Both the position numbers and the translations under genes were made by a program. From Nocardia arthritidis (GTDB lineage Bacteria; Actinomycetota; Actinomycetes; Mycobacteriales; Mycobacteriaceae), in NCBI RefSeq assembly GCF_011801145.1, contig NZ_CP046172.1, forward strand, positions 7,874,001 through 7,938,000: 64,000 nt of DNA, given 5' to 3'. The notes under the pieces are model-generated. The model worked only from the letters and a program-made list of their open reading frames with translations, did not search any database and was not told the DNA's origin. Below, one piece after another: positions 9,098-17,835 of the stretch. Within the stretch, counting starts at the first letter, position 1; every line of letters starts with the position of its first letter.

Positions 9098-10110
9098 CGC
9101 ATACCGCCCAGGAAGATATATCCGGCGAGCGCACCGCAGCAGGTGGCGACCACCAGCGTCAGCGGCGCGAACCGGAGGGCGAAGCGCCGCCCGAAGGTCC
9201 CCGCCTGCATGGCGAACAGCTTCACGTCGACGGCGGGACCGACGACGAGGAAAACCAGCCGCGGCAGCAGCGGCAGCGCGGACATGCTGGACGCGACGAA
9301 CGCGTCGGCCTCCGAACACAGTGCGAGCACCACGGCGAGCAGGGCCAGCACCACGATCGAGAGCAGCGGTGCACCGGCGAGGTGGCGGAACCATCCGGCG
9401 GGAACGAGCACATGCAGTGCCGCCGCGGCGGCCGCGCCGAGCACGAGGAACGCGGCCGCCTGGAGCAGGTCGTGTCGCGCGGCCTCGGTGAACACCTCCC
9501 AGCGGGATCGGCCGGTGACGCAGTGCTCATCCACTCGATTACCTTGTGGCCGTAGCCAGTCCGGCCGCCCGAAGCGCGACCACAGCCAGCCCATCGCCAG
9601 CGCGGTCGCCAGCGATCCGGCGAATCTGGCGCCGACCATGCCCGGCTGGCCCGGAAACGCGACCGCGGTGGCCACCAGGACAACGGGATTCACCGCGGGC
9701 GCGGACAGCAGGAAGGCGAAGGCCGCGCCGCTCGGCGCGCCCTGATCGATCAACCGCTTCGACACCGGGACCACACCGCATTCGCAACCGGGCAGCGCCA
9801 TCCCGGCCAACCCGGCCACGCCGACCGCCGCGGTTTCATTGTTCGGCAGGACACGGCGCAGCAGCGCGGGCGAGACGAAGGCGGCGATCGCGCCGCTCAT
9901 CGCGACACCGAGCACCAGAAACGGCAGCGCCTGAACGAACACCCCAACGAATATCGTTGTGGCGGTTTGTAATTGCGGAACAGCGCCGATCCAGTCGACC
10001 AGCGGCCCACGGAAGAGGATGCCGAGCACCGCCAGGAGTACGAACAGGTGTGTCGAGGTCGGGGTGAACCGGCGTTGCCGCGGCACCACCGCACCGGCAG
10101 GTCCCGACAT
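9094..10110 (-). CDS. DUF318-type permease
   Basis: 338 aa with about eight to nine membrane helices. The diagnostic LPGCECGVVPVSKRL motif (Cys-x-Cys) and the SAPAVNPVVL motif are both present; the two cysteines could bind metal. It is the first gene of a two-gene operon with the TIGR03943 subunit. ATG 10110 has GGGAGGGGC in the correct place upstream. The cysteine pair and the paired-cysteine partner suggest metal handling, but this is inference. Confidence 0.92.
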   Translation of the reverse strand: MSGPAGAVVPRQRRFTPTSTHLFVLLAVLGILFRGPLVDWIGAVPQLQTATTIFVGVFVQALPFLVLGVAMSGAIAAFVSPALLRRVLPNNETAAVGVAGLAGMALPGCECGVVPVSKRLIDQGAPSGAAFAFLLSAPAVNPVVLVATAVAFPGQPGMVGARFAGSLATALAMGWLWSRFGRPDWLRPQGNRVDEHCVTGRSRWEVFTEAARHDLLQAAAFLVLGAAAAAALHVLVPAGWFRHLAGAPLLSIVVLALLAVVLALCSEADAFVASSMSALPLLPRLVFLVVGPAVDVKLFAMQAGTFGRRFALRFAPLTLVVATCCGALAGYIFLGGMR

Positions 10111-10131
10111 ATCCGCCCCTCCCGCCTGACG

Positions 10132-10148
10132 GTAATGACAACGGTTAC
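10132..10148. promoter_or_regulatory. GTAA-N9-TTAC inverted repeat upstream of permease operon
   Basis: The 17-bp sequence GTAATGACAACGGTTAC lies 22-38 bp before the permease ATG, where an operator or -10/-35 region would be expected. The arms are four bases each. The included TGACAACGGTTACA shares only part of the TGAAAATGATTTTCA-like box of actinobacterial Zur, so assignment to a zinc regulator is weak. Confidence 0.35.
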
Positions 10149-10151
10149 AAG

Positions 10152-10778
10152 TTAACCGATCGGCAGGGCGCTGTCGCCTGGAACCGCCGTCAGGGTGATG
10201 TTTCGCATCGCGCGGGCGACGTATTCCTCCTTCTCCCCCACCGGAGCGACATAGTGCACAGCGCTTTCGGCCGCTTCGACACCCGCCAGGCGGGCGATGA
10301 TCCACGCCGCGAGGTAGTGCGATGCGAGGCAGCCGCCCGCCGTCGCCACATTTCCCTTGGCGAAGATCGGTTGGTTCAGCACCTCGACACCGGCGGCCCG
10401 CACCCACGGTTTGGTGGTCAGATCGGTACATGCGGGCACACCGTCGAGCAGTCCCAGCTTGGCCAAAACCAGTGTGCCCGAACATTGTCCGGCCAAGAGC
10501 TGCCGGGCCGGGTCGAGCCGCAACCGCGCCATGAGCTCCCGGTCGTCGACGACTTCGCGGGTCCGCGCGCCGCTGCCGACGATGACCGCGTCCGCGGCGC
10601 AGGCCTCCTCGATGGTGGCCATCGACTCGATCACCACACCGTTCATCGACCGCACGCGCGGCGACGGGCAGGCGATCGACACCCGCCAGTCCGGCCGCCC
10701 GACCCGGTTCAGCATGCCGAGCGCGATGAGCGAGTCCAGTTCGTTGTAGCCCTCGAAGGTGAGGATGGCGATATGCAC
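10152..10778 (-). CDS. DJ-1/PfpI-family protein divergent from MocR regulator
   Basis: 208 aa. DJ-1/PfpI domain close to the whole length with the nucleophile elbow [16 protein letters not shown] (cysteine) and a [12 protein letters not shown] motif typical of the AraC-associated/isonitrile-hydratase-like DJ-1 branch. GTG 10778 is the start, with AAGGAGTTGCC upstream. Its promoter region is shared with the MocR-type regulator gene at 10858, which probably controls it. Possible roles are a hydratase, deglycase or chaperone; the sequence does not settle this. Confidence 0.9.
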   Translation of the reverse strand: MHIAILTFEGYNELDSLIALGMLNRVGRPDWRVSIACPSPRVRSMNGVVIESMATIEEACAADAVIVGSGARTREVVDDRELMARLRLDPARQLLAGQCSGTLVLAKLGLLDGVPACTDLTTKPWVRAAGVEVLNQPIFAKGNVATAGGCLASHYLAAWIIARLAGVEAAESAVHYVAPVGEKEEYVARAMRNITLTAVPGDSALPIG

Positions 10779-10835
10779 GGCAACTCCTTTCGCTGCTCAG
10801 GCACTGTATGGCGGCCCATCCAATACATTCAAGAA

Positions 10836-10852
10836 ATTGTCATGCATACAAT
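10836..10852. promoter_or_regulatory. Palindrome ATTGT-N7-ACAAT, probable MocR operator
   Basis: ATTGTCATGCATACAAT is an inverted repeat with 5-bp arms around a self-complementary ATGCAT. It ends 5 bp before the GTG start of the MocR gene, inside the 79-bp gap separating it from the divergent DJ-1 gene. MocR/PdxR proteins typically bind such shared gaps; an upstream AATACATT (about 10821-10829) resembles one half and could be a second site. Confidence 0.6.
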
Positions 10853-10857
10853 CGGGT

Positions 10858-12195
10858 GTGGCATCCTCCCGATACAAGCGCGTGGTAGACGCGCTGGCCG
10901 CCGATATCCGCGCGGGACGATTGCCGTCGGGCACGCGCCTGCCCACCCATCGCCAGCTCGCGGCGCGGGAGGGAATGGCGCTGGTGACGGCGACGCGGGT
11001 ATATGCCGAGCTGGAGGCCATGGGCCTGGTGAGCGGGGAACGCGGCCGGGGCACCTTCGTCAGGGAGCTCGCGCTGCCGCCGGGCCACGGCATCGACCAG
11101 CAGGTCGCGGCGGCGGATATGGTCGACCTGAGCTTCAACTATCCCGCGCTCCCCGGCCAGGCCGACCTGCTGCGGAATTCGCTGCGTGAGCTCGCCGCCT
11201 CCGGTGACGTGGAGGCCCTGCTGCGCTATCAGCCGCACGGTGGGCGACCACACGAAAGGGACGCCGTCGCAAGGCATTTGCGGCAACGCGGCCTGGCGGT
11301 GGACGCGGATCGGGTACTCGTCGTCGGCGGCGCCCAGCACGGTTTGGCCGTCACGGCCATGGCCGTGCTCCAACCCGGCGATGTCGTCGCGGTCGATGCG
11401 CTGACCTATCCGGGCTTCAAGATCCTCGCCCACGCCCTGCACCTGGAGCTCGCGCCGATTCCGGTGGCGGGCAACGCATCCGACCTCGATGAGCTCGAAC
11501 GGCTCTGTGCGACAAGGCGGGTGCGCGCGGTGTACACCATGCCGACGCTGCACAACCCATTGGGATGGGTCACCTCGGCGGCGCACCGTGCGCGTTTGAT
11601 CGAGATCGCGCGCCGATACGGGCTGCTCGTCATCGAGGACGCGGCCTACGCCTTCCTGGCCGAGCGGCCGCCGCGCCCGCTCGCGGCGATCGCACCGGAG
11701 ACGACCGTGTACGTCTCCGGTCTGTCCAAGAACGTCGCGACCGGACTGCGCTTCGGATTCGTCGCGGCCCCAACGGCTTTGGTGCCCGCGCTGGAGCGGG
11801 CGATACGCGCGACGGTGTGGAATGTCCCCGCGGTGCTGACGGCGATCGCCTGCCGATGGCTCGACGACGGCACCGTCACTCGGCTGGAGACACAGAAGCG
11901 CGCGGACGCGAATATCAGGCAGTCGATCGCCCGTGAGGTGCTCGCCGGGCTACCGCTCGTGGGCCATCCGTCCTCGTATTTCCTCTGGCTGCCATTGGCC
12001 GAGGAGGTGCGGGCCGATCAGGTGGCGGCGGCGCTGCTGCACGAACGCGTCGCGGTGTCGACCGCGGCGCCGTTCGCCACCTCCGCCCATGTGCCGCACG
12101 CGATCCGGCTCGCGCTCGGCTCGACGAACCCGCGGACATTGTCCGACGCGCTCGGCAAGGTCAAGCGAGTTATCGATGATCACACCTACGCCTGA
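10858..12195 (+). CDS. MocR/PdxR-type regulator (GntR domain fused to aminotransferase-like domain)
   Basis: 445 aa. Residues 1-70 are a GntR winged helix ([20 protein letters not shown] region). Residues about 90-445 are a class I aminotransferase fold with the PLP-binding lysine in [15 protein letters not shown] and the conserved YQPHGG and [10 protein letters not shown] motifs. MocR proteins sense PLP or an amino-acid adduct and control a divergent neighbour, here the DJ-1 protein. The start was set to GTG 10858 because the longer frame back to 10759 runs through the intergenic palindrome and into the opposite gene. The AadE-like gene follows 31 bp downstream. Confidence 0.93.
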   Translation: MASSRYKRVVDALAADIRAGRLPSGTRLPTHRQLAAREGMALVTATRVYAELEAMGLVSGERGRGTFVRELALPPGHGIDQQVAAADMVDLSFNYPALPGQADLLRNSLRELAASGDVEALLRYQPHGGRPHERDAVARHLRQRGLAVDADRVLVVGGAQHGLAVTAMAVLQPGDVVAVDALTYPGFKILAHALHLELAPIPVAGNASDLDELERLCATRRVRAVYTMPTLHNPLGWVTSAAHRARLIEIARRYGLLVIEDAAYAFLAERPPRPLAAIAPETTVYVSGLSKNVATGLRFGFVAAPTALVPALERAIRATVWNVPAVLTAIACRWLDDGTVTRLETQKRADANIRQSIAREVLAGLPLVGHPSSYFLWLPLAEEVRADQVAAALLHERVAVSTAAPFATSAHVPHAIRLALGSTNPRTLSDALGKVKRVIDDHTYA

Positions 12196-12226
12196 CGCGG
12201 CGAGGTCGTCCGGCAGGATGGTCGGT

Positions 12227-13069
12227 ATGGAAGATCCGGAACAGTTGCTGAAGCGCATTCTCGAATTCGCCGCGGACGACCCCGGAATCCGCGCCGTGAT
12301 CCAGACGGGATCGCGGGCGCGGGGCACCAGGATCGACGAATTCTCCGACCTGGACCTCGAATTCATCGGTCCCGGCGCCAAGGCGCTGGCCGGTGACGAC
12401 GCATGGGCCGAGCGGATCGCACCGGTGCTGGTCGGCATCCACCTCGCCAACGACGAGGAGGACGAACCGGACTGGCCCACCTACCTCGTCGTCTTCGCGG
12501 AGGGCAGGAAGGTGGATTTCACGCTCGCCGATACCGCCCGGCTCACCGAACTGCGCGACGAACTCGACGAGCTCTACGAACGCGGCTACCGGGTGCTGCT
12601 GGACAAGGACGGGCTGGCCGCCGGGCTGCCCGCCGCGAGCGGTAGGCCGCGGGCCGAACCGCCGACCGCCGCCGAATTCGAGACCAACCAGCGCGAATTC
12701 TGGTTCGAGGCAACGCAGGTGCCGATCTATGCGGCGCGCGGCGACCTGTGGCATGCCCAGCTGCGCGTCGCCGAACTGCGCGAACTGCTGCTGACCATGC
12801 TCGAATGGCAGACCGCCGCAACGTCTTCCGGACAGATCGACACCTGGCACGCCGGACATCACGTCGACGAATGGGTCGCCGCGCCGTTGCGCGACCGCAC
12901 GCCCGCGTATTTCCCCGCCTATCAGGCGGATTCGATCGTCGACGCCGTCCGCGCCATGGCGACGACCTACGCCGCGGCCACCGCGGAGGCCGCGGAAGTC
13001 CTGGGCCACACCGATCTTCGGCTGCGCGACCGGGTGCTCGCACATATCGACCGGATCGGGTCCGACTGA
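12227..13069 (+). CDS. AadE/ANT(6)-like aminoglycoside 6-adenylyltransferase family protein
   Basis: 280 aa. The nucleotidyltransferase signature is VIQTGSRARGTRIDEFSDLD, and a second acidic stretch, EGRKVDFTLAD, supplies the third carboxylate. The C-terminal half matches the streptomycin adenylyltransferase fold (VLLDKDGL, EFWFEATQVPIY). Members can adenylylate streptomycin, but many chromosomal homologues are untested. An in-frame ATG at 12218 gives three more residues. It follows the MocR gene on the same strand. Confidence 0.88.
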   Translation: MEDPEQLLKRILEFAADDPGIRAVIQTGSRARGTRIDEFSDLDLEFIGPGAKALAGDDAWAERIAPVLVGIHLANDEEDEPDWPTYLVVFAEGRKVDFTLADTARLTELRDELDELYERGYRVLLDKDGLAAGLPAASGRPRAEPPTAAEFETNQREFWFEATQVPIYAARGDLWHAQLRVAELRELLLTMLEWQTAATSSGQIDTWHAGHHVDEWVAAPLRDRTPAYFPAYQADSIVDAVRAMATTYAAATAEAAEVLGHTDLRLRDRVLAHIDRIGSD

Positions 13070-13109
13070 AAACGGACCGCAGATCGGGTTTTGCCAGCAG
13101 GATGGCGGC

Positions 13110-14447
13110 ATGGCATCGACCGACCCGACTTCCCCGTCCGCCGCCCGCTTCGCCAGGATCGTCGCCGCGAGCGTGGCCGGGACCACCATCGAGTTCTACG
13201 ATTTCTTTCTCTACGGGCTGGCCGCCGCGCTCGTTTTCAACAAGGTCTTCTTCCCCACCGACGATCCGCTCACCGGCGTGCTGCTCGCCCTGATCACCTA
13301 CGGCGTCGGCTTTCTCGCGCGCCCGCTGGGCGGTGTGCTGTTCGGCCACCTCGGCGACCGGTACGGCAGGCGCCGCACGCTGTCGTTCACGCTCATGCTG
13401 ATGGGCGCCGCGACCGTGGCCATCGGCCTCATCCCGTCCTATTCGAGCATCGGTGTCGCCGCGCCGATCCTGCTGCTCGGTCTGCGATTGGTGCAGGGGC
13501 TCGCGCTCGGCGGTGAATGGGGCGGCGCGATCCTGCTCGTCGCCGAGCACGGTTCGCCGAAACACCGTGGCTTCTGGACGAGTTGGCCGCAGACCGGCGG
13601 CCCGATCGGCAATCTGCTCGCCACCGGCATACTTGCGCTGCTGGGGCTGTGGGTCACCAATTCCCAATTCCAGCAATGGGGTTGGCGCATTCCGTTCCTG
13701 CTGTCCATCGTCCTCGTCGTCGTCGGACTCTGGCTGCGGCATGCGGTCGAGGAATCGCCGATCTTCCGCGAACTGCAACAGCGCGCGCCCGCCGCGAGCC
13801 ACGCGCCGGTGTGGACCGTGCTCACCCGCTATCCGAAACAGGTGATCATCGCGGCGCTCGCGGATGTCGGCGAGAAGGCGACCTACTACACGTTCAGCAT
13901 TTTCCTGCTCGCGTATCTCACCCAGATCGTGCACGTGGCCAAACCCGCTGCGCTGACCGCGATTACCATCGCCTCGTTCTTCCAGGCGGCCGCGATCCTG
14001 CTCGGCGGCGCGCTGGGCGACCAATACGGGCGACGGCCGACGAGTGTGCTGCTGGCCGTGCTGATCGGGATCTGGGCGCTCACCGGCCTTCCGCTGGTCG
14101 ACGGCGGCAGCACCGCGCGGATCACCGTGGTGATCGCCGTCGGGCTCACCCTGCACGGGCTGCTCACCGGTGCGCAGGCGCCGTTCTTCGCGGAGCTGTT
14201 CCCGAGCGAAGTGCGTTATACCGGAGCATCTTTGGGATATCAGCTGGCCACCGTAGTCGGCGGTGCGCTGACCCCGATCCTCGGTACCGCACTGCTGCAC
14301 CGCTACCCGTCGACGGTCCCGATCGCGCTACTGCTGTGCGCGACCCTGGTGTGCACCGCGGGCGCATTCCTCTGGGCCGGTGAGACCCGACGACGCGACC
14401 TGCGGAACATCGCGGCGCGGGAACCGGTCGAATCGGAGATCCGGTAG
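13110..14447 (+). CDS. MFS transporter, metabolite:H+ symporter (MHS) family
   Basis: 445 aa with 12 predicted helices. MHS hallmarks are AGTTIEFYDFFLYG in helix 1, the RPLGGVLFGHLGDRYGRRR loop 2-3 motif and ALGGEWGGA in helix 4; a second DQYGRR loop occurs in the C-terminal half. Family members take up proline/betaine, citrate, shikimate, alpha-ketoglutarate or similar acids. No metabolic neighbour points to the substrate. Confidence 0.93.
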   Translation: MASTDPTSPSAARFARIVAASVAGTTIEFYDFFLYGLAAALVFNKVFFPTDDPLTGVLLALITYGVGFLARPLGGVLFGHLGDRYGRRRTLSFTLMLMGAATVAIGLIPSYSSIGVAAPILLLGLRLVQGLALGGEWGGAILLVAEHGSPKHRGFWTSWPQTGGPIGNLLATGILALLGLWVTNSQFQQWGWRIPFLLSIVLVVVGLWLRHAVEESPIFRELQQRAPAASHAPVWTVLTRYPKQVIIAALADVGEKATYYTFSIFLLAYLTQIVHVAKPAALTAITIASFFQAAAILLGGALGDQYGRRPTSVLLAVLIGIWALTGLPLVDGGSTARITVVIAVGLTLHGLLTGAQAPFFAELFPSEVRYTGASLGYQLATVVGGALTPILGTALLHRYPSTVPIALLLCATLVCTAGAFLWAGETRRRDLRNIAAREPVESEIR

Positions 14448-14474
14448 GCGCTTGTCCCTGAGTGCTCGTAACCG

Positions 14475-14494
14475 TATATTCGTAAGCGAGTATA
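14475..14494. promoter_or_regulatory. 20-bp inverted repeat in front of alpha/beta hydrolase gene
   Basis: TATATTCG-TAAG-CGAGTATA: 8-bp arms that match at seven of eight positions. It lies 28-47 bp before ATG 14522, so a bound repressor would cover the promoter. No regulator gene is adjacent on either side, so it would be read by a protein encoded elsewhere. Confidence 0.5.
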
Positions 14495-14521
14495 TCCGAT
14501 TCGCCTCGAAGAGAACAAAAT

Positions 14522-15370
14522 ATGAGCACCCTCCATGTCCCCGGCGCCGACCTGTACTACGAAGTGACCGGCTCGGGTCCGCTACTGCTGCTGATACCCG
14601 GCGGCAGCGACGATGCCCGCGACTTCACCGGCATCGCCGAAATCCTCGCCGAGCGCTATACGGTGGTCGGCTACGACACCCGCGGCATCTCCCGCAGCCC
14701 GCAGGCCGACAAAACCGCGGGCGCGTCGATGGAAACCGAGGTCGACGACGCTTCTCGGCTGTTGGCCGCGGTCGGCGGCGAGCCTGCCCACATCTTCGGT
14801 ACCAGCGCGGGCGCACAGATCGCGCTGGCGTTCGCGATCCTGTATCCGGACCGCGTGAAAACCGTTGTGGCGCACGAGCCTCCGGCCGCGCGGCTGCTGC
14901 CCGATGATGATCCGCGGCGTACACTCCTCGACGAAGTCCAGGCGGTCTACCGCGAGCACGGCACGCAGGCGGCCATGCAGGCGTTCGCCGTCGGTGCGGG
15001 TTTGGGTGGTCCGTCGAATTCGGATGCGCCGCCGTTCGAAAGCGAGCGCGGCGCTGAGCTCATGGGGCAGAAGCTGGCACGGATGGGGCAGAACGTCGAT
15101 TTCTTCTACGCCCATCGTATGGCGGCGATCGGGGACTACGTACCCGATGCGACGGCGCTGCGGGCGCTCGGTTCCCGGATCGTGGTGGGAATCGGCGAGT
15201 CGTCGAAGGGGCAGCTCGCGCACGACACCGCGCTGGCCCTCTGCGCGGAATTGAACGTGGAAGCCACGGTCTTCCCCGGCAATCACGCCGGATACGCCAC
15301 GCACCCTTCAGGTTTCGCACACCGGCTGGAGGAGGTCCTCACCCGCACACCGGTGTCGCGAGACGCGTGA
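14522..15370 (+). CDS. Alpha/beta-hydrolase fold protein
   Basis: 282 aa. It opens with MSTLHVPGADLYYEVTGSG, then LLLIPGGS (oxyanion hole), the YDTRGISRS strand and the nucleophile elbow GTSAGAQ (serine). The catalytic histidine is in GNHAGYATHP. An AGAGAACAA purine stretch precedes the ATG. This branch includes esterases and haloperoxidase-like hydrolases; the substrate is unknown. It is preceded by the inverted repeat at 14475. Confidence 0.88.
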   Translation: MSTLHVPGADLYYEVTGSGPLLLLIPGGSDDARDFTGIAEILAERYTVVGYDTRGISRSPQADKTAGASMETEVDDASRLLAAVGGEPAHIFGTSAGAQIALAFAILYPDRVKTVVAHEPPAARLLPDDDPRRTLLDEVQAVYREHGTQAAMQAFAVGAGLGGPSNSDAPPFESERGAELMGQKLARMGQNVDFFYAHRMAAIGDYVPDATALRALGSRIVVGIGESSKGQLAHDTALALCAELNVEATVFPGNHAGYATHPSGFAHRLEEVLTRTPVSRDA

Positions 15371-15715
15371 ACAGGCGGCCGACTGCAAGCAGCCCGCGCA
15401 CCAGTGGACGTCGACCCGCTCGGGTGCAAGCCGGCGGAGCCGCGTCGACCGAGGCCAGCGTCGCGCGACATCCGGCCGCACGCTCTAGCCACCCCGGTAG
15501 GCCGCCGACAAGGATTCGGTGCCGCAACACATCCCGAGCCGGATCAACAAGGGATCGCGGGGAGGTTCGCGACACGCTAGCCCGCACCCCGTCGGCCAGC
15601 GAGCATCGGCAAGCCCCAGTTCAGCGCCGCGACACAGCAGAAGCCGAATCGACCAAGGCCGGGGTCGCGGGGGAAGTTCGCGATACGCGAGCCCGTACCC
15701 GGTCGCAAGCCCGGT
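15371..15715. repeat. Gene-free region with two decayed tandem copies of the XRE gene 3' end
   Basis: Two blocks, about 15513-15615 and 15616-15710, repeat in degenerate form the last part of the neighbouring XRE gene (15711-15760). Anchor sequences: GCCGAGTCGAACAAGGCC at 15738 within the gene, GCCGAATCGACCAAGGCC at 15643 and GCCGGATCAACAAGG at 15538, a spacing of 95 and 105 bp. Read on the minus strand they give ALFDSARAVPGR-stop, ALVDSASAVSRR-stop and SLVDPARDVLRH. These are remnants of tandem duplication of the gene tail. I see no intact gene in the stretch. Confidence 0.65.
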
Positions 15716-17122
15716 TCAGCGCCCCGGCACAGCCCGGGCCGAGTCGAACAAGGCCCGGGTCGTGGGCAGGTGAGCGGTCAGTTCGGCGAGTGCCGAGCGC
15801 GTCGCGCGGATCTCGGGGACGGTGGCGAATTCGGCGGATTCATGGTGGAAGTCCCTGAGCCGTGCCGCGATTCGGCCCGTCGGGCACGGACCGATCAGGG
15901 GCAGTGCGGCGGTGACGGAAGCGGCGGCGCGATCGGGTTCGTGGATGAGCAGGTGTGCGCGGGCGACGGCGATGGAGCGCAGCACGGAGTCGCCTGGGCG
16001 GCCGGAACGTCTACCGCCCCGGGCCAATTCGGGTAAGCGCGCGATCGTGCGCGCGAATCGCGGCTCGGTGCGGGCCAACTCGCGGTAGGCGTGGCCGACA
16101 TGGCGGTGCTGTTCACCGGGGCCCGGCCAGTGCCTGCGGGGACCGAGCACCGCCGCCAGCTCCAGCCCGAGCAGTGAGCGATCGACGGCGTCCAGCTGTT
16201 GGATTTCCAATTCGGTTGCGGCCGAATCAGATTCGACAAGACTGCGCGGCGCGGCAACGGGTACTCCATGCGCCCGCCGCGATCCGATGCCGAAACCCGC
16301 GGCGGCATTGGAAGGTTCGACAGACGATCGAACCTCCGATTCCGCCTCGGCGCGGCAATCCTCGGCGAAGGCGAAGGCCCGGCGGAAGGCGGGCCGGTCG
16401 CCGAGCATGGCGTGCGCCCATGCCTCCTGCCAGGAGAGTGCGGCGCGCAATCGCGATGAGGCGGCCCGCCGCGAAATGTATTGCGCCAGTTGCGCGACCT
16501 CCAGGCCGTCGTCCGGGCGACCGCGGTCCAGGTACTGCCAAACCAGTGCGGCCAGGGTCGCCGCCGCGAGCGCCGGATCGCCAGCGGCGGCGGCGTACCG
16601 CGCCGCCTGCACCGAATACCGTTGCGCCGCACGATGTTCCTCGATATCCCAGGCCATGACGGCGGCGATATCGGCGATTTCGGCGGCCACCCGCAGCGCC
16701 CGCCCGCATTCCGGCTCCCGGCGGAGCCGATCGCGGTTGCCGTTCAGCCAGCCCGCGACCTGGGCACGCGGTGCGGTATCGCGCCACTGCCGGGTCCGCG
16801 CCCAGCAGGCCCGCCGTTCGGCCGCCGCCAATTCGTCCACGGTGAACCGGCTTTGCGCGCCCGGTTGCCGGGCTCGCCGCGAATGCAGCAGCGGCCGCAG
16901 TTCGTCCCACGGCTCTACCGCGCCGGAATCGGTTGCCGCACCGTCGATCCGCACTCCCAGCGCGGCCTCGTACGCGGCGACATGCTCGGCCCGCACCGCA
17001 CGCGATCCGGTCTCCAGCTGGCCCAGATACGGTTTCGAATAGCTGGTCCGCGCCGCCATCCGCGCCAGGCTCAACCCGGCGGCCATCCGTGCGGCCCGCA
17101 ATGCCGCCCCCAGATCTTCCAC
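15716..17122 (-). CDS. XRE-family regulator with long helical C-terminal domain
   Basis: 468 aa from GTG 17122, chosen because AAAGGA lies 7 bp upstream and the helix-turn-helix starts at once; the frame is open to 17221. Residues about 3-65 form the HTH (LGAALRAARMAAGLSLARMA, then SKPYLGQLETGSRAV). The remaining 400 residues are Ala/Arg-rich helices reminiscent of the TPR-like domain in the large actinobacterial XRE regulators that sense small molecules or peptides. No partner gene is obvious. Its 3' end has been duplicated and degraded downstream. Confidence 0.83.
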   Translation of the reverse strand: MEDLGAALRAARMAAGLSLARMAARTSYSKPYLGQLETGSRAVRAEHVAAYEAALGVRIDGAATDSGAVEPWDELRPLLHSRRARQPGAQSRFTVDELAAAERRACWARTRQWRDTAPRAQVAGWLNGNRDRLRREPECGRALRVAAEIADIAAVMAWDIEEHRAAQRYSVQAARYAAAAGDPALAAATLAALVWQYLDRGRPDDGLEVAQLAQYISRRAASSRLRAALSWQEAWAHAMLGDRPAFRRAFAFAEDCRAEAESEVRSSVEPSNAAAGFGIGSRRAHGVPVAAPRSLVESDSAATELEIQQLDAVDRSLLGLELAAVLGPRRHWPGPGEQHRHVGHAYRELARTEPRFARTIARLPELARGGRRSGRPGDSVLRSIAVARAHLLIHEPDRAAASVTAALPLIGPCPTGRIAARLRDFHHESAEFATVPEIRATRSALAELTAHLPTTRALFDSARAVPGR

Positions 17123-17303
17123 CGCCAATCCTTTCGCCTGCCGCGCCGGATCGCCCGGCACTGTCAACCCCACACTGCCAGGCCCCGAAATTCCCGTCAC
17201 CCGCAACCCACAAGCACTCACTCTTCAATAGCCGATGAACATTAAACCTTGCTGATGGTCTCGTCGGCCAACTACCAAGCGTCCAAACACTTTTCGGCCC
17301 GGC

Positions 17304-17340
17304 CGGTCGGATTCCGACCGCTGAGCAACCCGACAGTCGG
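17304..17340. promoter_or_regulatory. Two adjacent perfect palindromes with shared GTCGG/CCGAC half-sites
   Basis: 17304-17320 is CGGTCGGA-T-TCCGACCG, a perfect inverted repeat with 8-bp arms. 17330-17340 is CCGAC-A-GTCGG, also perfect. Both lie in the 259-bp divergent gap between the XRE regulator and the DUF5666-like lipoprotein, 42-78 bp before the lipoprotein start. They could be an operator pair or an mRNA hairpin. Confidence 0.5.
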
Positions 17341-17381
17341 CACAGAGCAACCTCTCAACCTCGGTGCATACTGTCGCCGCC

Positions 17382-17798
17382 ATGACCCTTTCGCTGACGA
17401 ACAACCGGCTCCTCCGCACCGTCGCCACCACCGCCATGGCCATCGCCGCGGCCTTCGTCATGGCGTCCTGCGATTCCAACGACAACTCCGGCTCAGCCCC
17501 GTCGGGCCAGCCGAAACCCGGCCGTCACGGCGGAAACGCGGTGGTCGGCAAGATCACCGCCGAGAACGCGGGCAGTTGGACCGTAACCAAGCGCGACGGC
17601 GGCACCGAAACCGTGACGATCACCTCCGCGACGGTCTTCGGCAACGAGAAGAATCCGGCAACGCAAGCGCAGTTCGCCGTCGGCGATTCCGTCGCGATCC
17701 AAAGCCAAGAATCCGGCGACACCATCACCGCGACGCACATAACCAAATCCCATGAGCGCACAACCCCCTCCGGCACCCCCACCCAGAGCCCGAGCTGA
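17382..17798 (+). CDS. DUF5666-like lipoprotein
   Basis: 138 aa. The signal peptide ends in a lipobox-like FVMASC (cysteine about residue 30), so it is probably a lipoprotein at the outer face of the cytoplasmic membrane. The mature part is a small beta-rich domain (VVGKITAENAGSWTVTKRDG, then QFAVGDSVAIQS) that looks like a single OB-fold-type DUF5666 unit, flanked by Ser/Pro-rich linkers. An in-frame start at 17364 would add six residues before the signal. Function unknown. Its last 47 bp overlap in another frame the possible long N-terminus of the next gene. Confidence 0.8.
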   Translation: MTLSLTNNRLLRTVATTAMAIAAAFVMASCDSNDNSGSAPSGQPKPGRHGGNAVVGKITAENAGSWTVTKRDGGTETVTITSATVFGNEKNPATQAQFAVGDSVAIQSQESGDTITATHITKSHERTTPSGTPTQSPS

Positions 17799-17835
17799 TC
17801 GCCGTACGACGCAACCCGATCCGGCGCAGAATCGG

